Origin: an uncultured Lysobacterales bacterium
GTDB lineage: Bacteria; Pseudomonadota; Gammaproteobacteria; Xanthomonadales; SZUA-36
Length of the DNA stretch: 9,014 bases
Reading direction: 5' to 3'
NCBI GenBank assembly: GCA_937995275.1
Contig: CALKKN010000046.1
Coordinates: 1 to 9,014, forward strand
Part shown: piece by piece, positions 5,838 through 9,014 of the stretch
Position numbering within the stretch: position 1 is the first letter of the stretch
How the letters are laid out: each line of letters begins with the position of its first letter
Program-made: the position numbers and the translations under genes
Notes under the pieces: model-generated
Database searches by the model: none
What the model saw: only the letters and a program-made list of their open reading frames with translations
What the model was told of the DNA's origin: nothing

Positions 5838-7949
5838 CTAGACGGGGGTGATCGGCAGGCGGATCTCGAACTCGACGCCGGCTTCGCCAGGCAGGTTGCG
5901 GGCCGTCACCTCGCCGTCGTGCGCGGCGACCACCAGCCGGACGATGTACAGGCCGAGACCCAGGTGCGGCCCGGCGCCGCGTTTGGCGCGCACGGAGACC
6001 AGTGAGTCGAACAGCCGGTCCTTGAAGTCGTCGGGCAGCCGGCTGCCGGTGTTGCGCACGGCCAGTTCGTAGCGCTCGCCGGCGCGCCGCAGGGCAACCG
6101 TCACCTCGTCCTCCGGGCCGGTCAGGGACAGCGCATTGTCGACCAGCTTGTCCAGGGCCTGGGCCAGCAGGTCCGGTGCGCAGTTCAGCGGCATGTCCCC
6201 GTCGTCCAGATCCAGCGCCAGCCGCCTCCCCTCATACAGCGCCTGGTAGCCGGCGAAGCATCGCGACACCAGGCCGGACAGGTCGACAAGCTCCCATTCG
6301 GCGGCGCCGATGGCTGCTTCGAGACGGCTCGCCTCGCTCATCGCACGGACGATGGCCGTTTGGCGTTCGACGCCCTCGCGGGCCCGTTCCAGGAAGCGCC
6401 GCGAATCCGTGTCCAGTTCCTGGCTGGAAAGGTTTTCAAGCGACGAGCGCGTAATGGCCAGCGGCGTCTGGAGTTCATGGGACAGCTTGCCGGCCAGGGT
6501 CTGCAGGTACTGGCTGTAGTCGGCCACCGCCCGCAGCAGTTTTTCATTGTTGCGCGCCAGTTCCCCCAGTTCGTCGCGGTCGCGTCGCAGGGGCAGCGAT
6601 TCCGGGTCCACGCGGTCCTCCATCGCGTGGCTCACCGCACCGCTGAGCCGCCGCACGCGGCGCGACAGCCGCGAGGCGAAATACCAGAGCGCGCCGGCCA
6701 GTCCGATGGCGAGCGCCAGCGTCGTGAACAACAGGCGGCTGAGCGCCTGGTTGGTCACCAGCAGCAACCCGTCCGAAGAGGACTGCACGACGATCGCGGC
6801 GACGACCCGCCCGTCGACTGTCACCGGCGTGCCGGCCGTGTTGCGCACGATGGCCGTGTCGAGGTCCTGGGACCAGCTGAGCGCCTCGCGGCCCTGCAGT
6901 GCCGAATCGACGGCGCGGTCGGTCAGCCGGAGTGGATCGGCCGGCCACTCCTCCTGCAGTGCCGTGCGGGAGCCCGCGACCAGGCGATAGGCCCACCGTT
7001 GCAGCCAGGTGGTCTGGGGCGCTGGCGGGGCGTTCCTGTCCCCGGTCGCCCGTACCGAATCCGAATCGGCCAGCACCCAGCCGTCCCGGTCCACCAGCCA
7101 GGCGCGCGACGAGTCGCCCGTGAAACCGGCCAGCCACGTTGACAGTCTGCGCCACTCCGGCATCAGGCTGACCCATGCGGCATTGCCCGGCCACTCGGCC
7201 GGACCGGCGGCCGGTGAGCCCGGCGCGCAGGACAGGCGCGCGGTCGGCCGGGACGGTGGACCCGTGGCGGCGGTGCCGCGGTTCGGCGCGCCTCCCCGGC
7301 CGCTCCAGCAAACCTGCCCAGGCGCGGCGGGCGCCGCCAGGAAACTGATATCGCTGTCGTCACCACCGCCGGGCAGGGACAACTCGACGCGGAATCCGCC
7401 CGGTGTCTCCAGCCAGAAGCCCTCCCCCTGGCCGGCTTCTTCCGTCTCGCTGCGCAGCTGCAGGGGGCCCGGCGCACCCGGGCTGATCCGGTACCGCAAC
7501 AGGCCGCGCGGGTTGCGGATCAACAAGACCAGCTGGTCTGTGGAGGCAGCCGCACCCGGCCGGGCCGGCTGGCCGGCGCCGTCATGACGCACGTCGAGCA
7601 GCAGGTACAGCCGCTCGGCATGGCGGCCGGCCAGCACGCGGACGGCAACCGCTCCGTCCGCGGAGCGGAATTCCAGTCCCTCCGCGGGCTGCGGCCATTC
7701 GTCGGCATACCCGTCGAGGCTGGGCGGGTGTTGCAGGTCGCGCTGCCGCACATACAGGTCGGGCGTGAACAGCAGGCGGGTCTGGAACTCGAGCGGCAGC
7801 GCGCTGGCCACCACGCGCGCCGAGGCCAGCAGGGACGCTTCCTGAGTCTCCCGCAGGTACCCTTCCAGTTCTTGCAGCAGTTTCCAGCCCGACCACGGCA
7901 GCAGAAGCGTCAGCAGGGACAGCCCGACCACCTTGCTTTTGAGCTTCAT
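5838..7949 (-). CDS. pdsS: Sortase-system membrane histidine kinase PdsS
   Basis: This 703-residue sensor kinase is recognised, with its partner, as the kinase of the proteobacterial dedicated sortase system (the family described as TIGR03785). Order: basic N-terminus and first membrane helix (about 6-25); a large periplasmic region (about 26-403) whose first part has SLDGYADEW at 77-85 and strands such as LYLLLDVRHDG, resembling a CBM9-like fold; a Gly/Pro/Ala-rich segment (about 207-257); a second extracytoplasmic sensor part with AWLVDRDGWVLAD (283-295); second membrane helix (about 406-425); HAMP-like linker; HisKA with phospho-acceptor His491 in SHELQTP; and the ATPase domain with N-box DKLVDNA (600-606) and G2 box HLGLGLYIV (662-670). 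The usual DxG of the G1 box reads NTG (633-635). Its ATG overlaps the pdsR stop as ATGA. The signal sensed is unknown. The family name is from recalled sequence resemblance; the kinase assignment itself is certain. Confidence 0.9.
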   Translation of the reverse strand: MKLKSKVVGLSLLTLLLPWSGWKLLQELEGYLRETQEASLLASARVVASALPLEFQTRLLFTPDLYVRQRDLQHPPSLDGYADEWPQPAEGLEFRSADGAVAVRVLAGRHAERLYLLLDVRHDGAGQPARPGAAASTDQLVLLIRNPRGLLRYRISPGAPGPLQLRSETEEAGQGEGFWLETPGGFRVELSLPGGGDDSDISFLAAPAAPGQVCWSGRGGAPNRGTAATGPPSRPTARLSCAPGSPAAGPAEWPGNAAWVSLMPEWRRLSTWLAGFTGDSSRAWLVDRDGWVLADSDSVRATGDRNAPPAPQTTWLQRWAYRLVAGSRTALQEEWPADPLRLTDRAVDSALQGREALSWSQDLDTAIVRNTAGTPVTVDGRVVAAIVVQSSSDGLLLVTNQALSRLLFTTLALAIGLAGALWYFASRLSRRVRRLSGAVSHAMEDRVDPESLPLRRDRDELGELARNNEKLLRAVADYSQYLQTLAGKLSHELQTPLAITRSSLENLSSQELDTDSRRFLERAREGVERQTAIVRAMSEASRLEAAIGAAEWELVDLSGLVSRCFAGYQALYEGRRLALDLDDGDMPLNCAPDLLAQALDKLVDNALSLTGPEDEVTVALRRAGERYELAVRNTGSRLPDDFKDRLFDSLVSVRAKRGAGPHLGLGLYIVRLVVAAHDGEVTARNLPGEAGVEFEIRLPITPV

Positions 7950-8656
7950 GCGCCCCCGTTCGCGGCGGCCGGCTTCCAGCGGTAACCCGCGCCGTAGACC
8001 GTGTCCAGCTGGTCGAACGCAGGATCCACGGCGACGAATTTGCGCCGGATGCGCTTGATGTGGCTGGTGATGGTCTGATCGTCCACCAGCACGCTGGCGT
8101 CGTCCATCAGCTGGGCCCGCGTCCGCACATGGCCCGGATGGCGGATCAGCGAGTGCAGGATCCAGAACTCGGTCACCGTCAGCGGCACCGGCGTGCCCTT
8201 CCAGCTGACCTCCATGCGCTCCACCGAAAACTTCAGCGGGCCGCGCTCGAGCAACTGCTCATCGCGGGCCCCGCCCGACAGGGCCTCGACGCGGCGGAAC
8301 AGGGCCACGACCCGGGCCACCAGGTGCTGGATGCTGATGTCCTTGGTGAGGTAGTCGTCGGCGCCCAGGCGCAGCCCCGAAATCACGTCGAGGTCGGAAT
8401 CGCGGGCCGTCAGGAAGATGATCGGCAGGCTCTTCGACAGGCCGCGCAGCTCGCGGCACAGGTCGAAGCCCCCCTCGACCTCGTCGCCGAGACCGACGTC
8501 GATGATGACCAGGTCCGGCAGCCTGCGCTGCAGCGCCGCCAGCGCCGAGCTGCGGTCGGCGAACCCGGAAACCTGGTAGCCGTAGCGGCGCAATGCGTCC
8601 TCGTAGTTGTGGCGGATCGCGGCTTCGTCTTCCACGATCGCGATGTGTCGCGCCAT
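7946..8656 (-). CDS. pdsR: Sortase-system response regulator PdsR (OmpR/winged-helix type)
   Basis: A 236-residue DNA-binding response regulator, phosphorylated by the adjacent kinase. The receiver domain (1-125) has the acidic pocket Glu9-Asp10, phospho-acceptor Asp53 in IIDVGLGDE, Thr83 in FLTARDSD and Lys105 in YLTKDIS. The C-terminal winged helix shows LTVTEFWILHSL (159-170), the recognition helix TITSHIKRIRRKF (195-207) and TVYGAGYRW (219-227). The wording of these motifs, especially GLGDE followed by GGFDLCREL and the VDDQTITSHIKRIRRKF stretch, is what I recall for the regulator of the proteobacterial dedicated sortase system (TIGR03787), rather than a generic OmpR regulator. The ATG at 8656-8654 has a strong GGGAGGAG Shine-Dalgarno at 8666-8659. 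It is the first gene of a two-gene operon, translationally coupled to the kinase. Its targets are expected to be the sortase and substrate genes, which are not visible here. Confidence 0.92.
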   Translation of the reverse strand: MARHIAIVEDEAAIRHNYEDALRRYGYQVSGFADRSSALAALQRRLPDLVIIDVGLGDEVEGGFDLCRELRGLSKSLPIIFLTARDSDLDVISGLRLGADDYLTKDISIQHLVARVVALFRRVEALSGGARDEQLLERGPLKFSVERMEVSWKGTPVPLTVTEFWILHSLIRHPGHVRTRAQLMDDASVLVDDQTITSHIKRIRRKFVAVDPAFDQLDTVYGAGYRWKPAAANGGA

Positions 8657-8879
8657 GACTCCTCCCGGCCGCAGCCGCCTGATTGATGCGCCTCCATGAT
8701 ACGGTGCGCGCTGGCGCAGGTGAATCCGCCGCGCCCCGCCACGGCGTCACCGCCACCGGCTTGCCCGAATTCCGCCACCGCTTGGTCATGGCCGTCCACG
8801 CCCACGGCACCGCGCAGCGCTCCAATGGGGTCCAGTCAGGGCCGATCTCCGGCCCGGCACAGGAAACGGAGCCCGAAGC
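8657..8879. other. Divergent intergenic region between pdsR and the right-edge gene
   Basis: This 223-bp gap holds the pdsR promoter near its left side and the Shine-Dalgarno of the plus-strand gene at its right end. A short GGGCC/GGCCC inverted repeat lies just before that Shine-Dalgarno (about 8840-8856). No tRNA, terminator with a T tract, or clear operator for PdsR autoregulation is evident. No convincing plus-strand promoter was found. Confidence 0.6.
8696..8724 (-). promoter_or_regulatory. Probable sigma-70 promoter of pdsRS
   Basis: On the minus strand TTCACC (8724-8719) is followed after exactly 17 bases by TATCAT (8701-8696). Matches to TTGACA and TATAAT are four and five of six. 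Transcription would start near 8689, giving a leader of about 33 bases that contains the strong pdsR Shine-Dalgarno. The spacing, the location in the only non-coding gap upstream and the motif quality support it; no experiment does. Confidence 0.5.
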
Positions 8880-9014
8880 ATGCCGCGACATCCATCGATC
8901 CGCGATCAACTCGAACGGGCCATCTGGCGCGATCACCACGGTTTCGCACGGCGCCACGTCCAGCAGCGGCCGCTGCGCAGGCGGCAGGCGCTGGCCTGGC
9001 AGGACCGGCTGCTG
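8880..9014 (+). CDS. N-terminal fragment of a plus-strand gene, possibly HrpA-like helicase
   Basis: An ATG at 8880 opens a frame that stays open for 45 codons to the right edge. A GGAG lies eight bases upstream inside AGGAAACGGAG, a credible ribosome binding site. The peptide is strongly basic (many Arg and His) and predicted helical: LERAIWRDHHGFARRH at 12-27, then an Arg/Gln-rich stretch. The pattern L-x-R-x-x-x-x-D-x-x-x-F-x-R-R resembles the N-terminal helix of HrpA-type DEAH-box ATP-dependent RNA helicases, ahead of their Walker A motif, but the fragment is too short to decide. It diverges from pdsR across 223 bp. An overlapping minus-strand frame is also open here, with no family resemblance. 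Confidence 0.5.
   Translation, partial: MPRHPSIRDQLERAIWRDHHGFARRHVQQRPLRRRQALAWQDRLL

Noticed and set aside
8667..9014. Minus-strand open frame running from the right edge into pdsR, a candidate for the C-terminus of the missing sortase
   Set aside because: It overlaps pdsR in another frame, contains no sortase motif (no TLxTC or trailing Arg motif), and lies opposite the better-supported plus-strand start with its own Shine-Dalgarno.

Overview
The window is GC-rich (roughly two thirds G+C), densely packed bacterial chromosome. A ubiquinone hydroxylase of the Coq7 type, unfused trpG/trpD and trpC genes, a REP-type palindrome with a GTAGGAGCGGC head, and a PdsR/PdsS two-component pair together point to a gammaproteobacterium, probably a Chromatiales/Ectothiorhodospira-like or xanthomonad-like lineage. 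The genus cannot be fixed from this sequence.

Layout from left to right: (1) the start of a thioredoxin-like [2Fe-2S] ferredoxin gene on the minus strand, cut by the left edge; (2) coq7 on the plus strand, diverging from the ferredoxin; (3) a minus-strand block, read from right to left, of trpE, trpG, trpD, trpC and an unrecognised 255-residue exported protein, ending 25 bp from the convergent coq7 stop; (4) a 126-bp intergenic segment with a perfect 15-bp-arm palindrome and a likely trpE promoter; (5) a minus-strand two-gene operon encoding a response regulator and a 703-residue membrane histidine kinase, recognised as the regulatory pair of the proteobacterial dedicated sortase system (PdsR/PdsS); (6) a 223-bp divergent intergenic region and the start of a plus-strand gene that runs off the right edge.

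The trp genes supply the first steps of tryptophan synthesis: chorismate to anthranilate (TrpE with TrpG), phosphoribosylation (TrpD) and ring closure to indoleglycerol phosphate (TrpC). trpF, trpB and trpA are not in the window. Junctions in this operon are tight: a Shine-Dalgarno inside the trpG stop region, a directly abutting TGA/ATG, and an ATGA overlap. This implies translational coupling and ties the unknown exported protein to trp expression. No leader peptide or attenuator is visible ahead of trpE.

The PdsR/PdsS pair is the most noteworthy content. The sortase and sortase-substrate genes that this family normally accompanies are not present on either flank inside the window.
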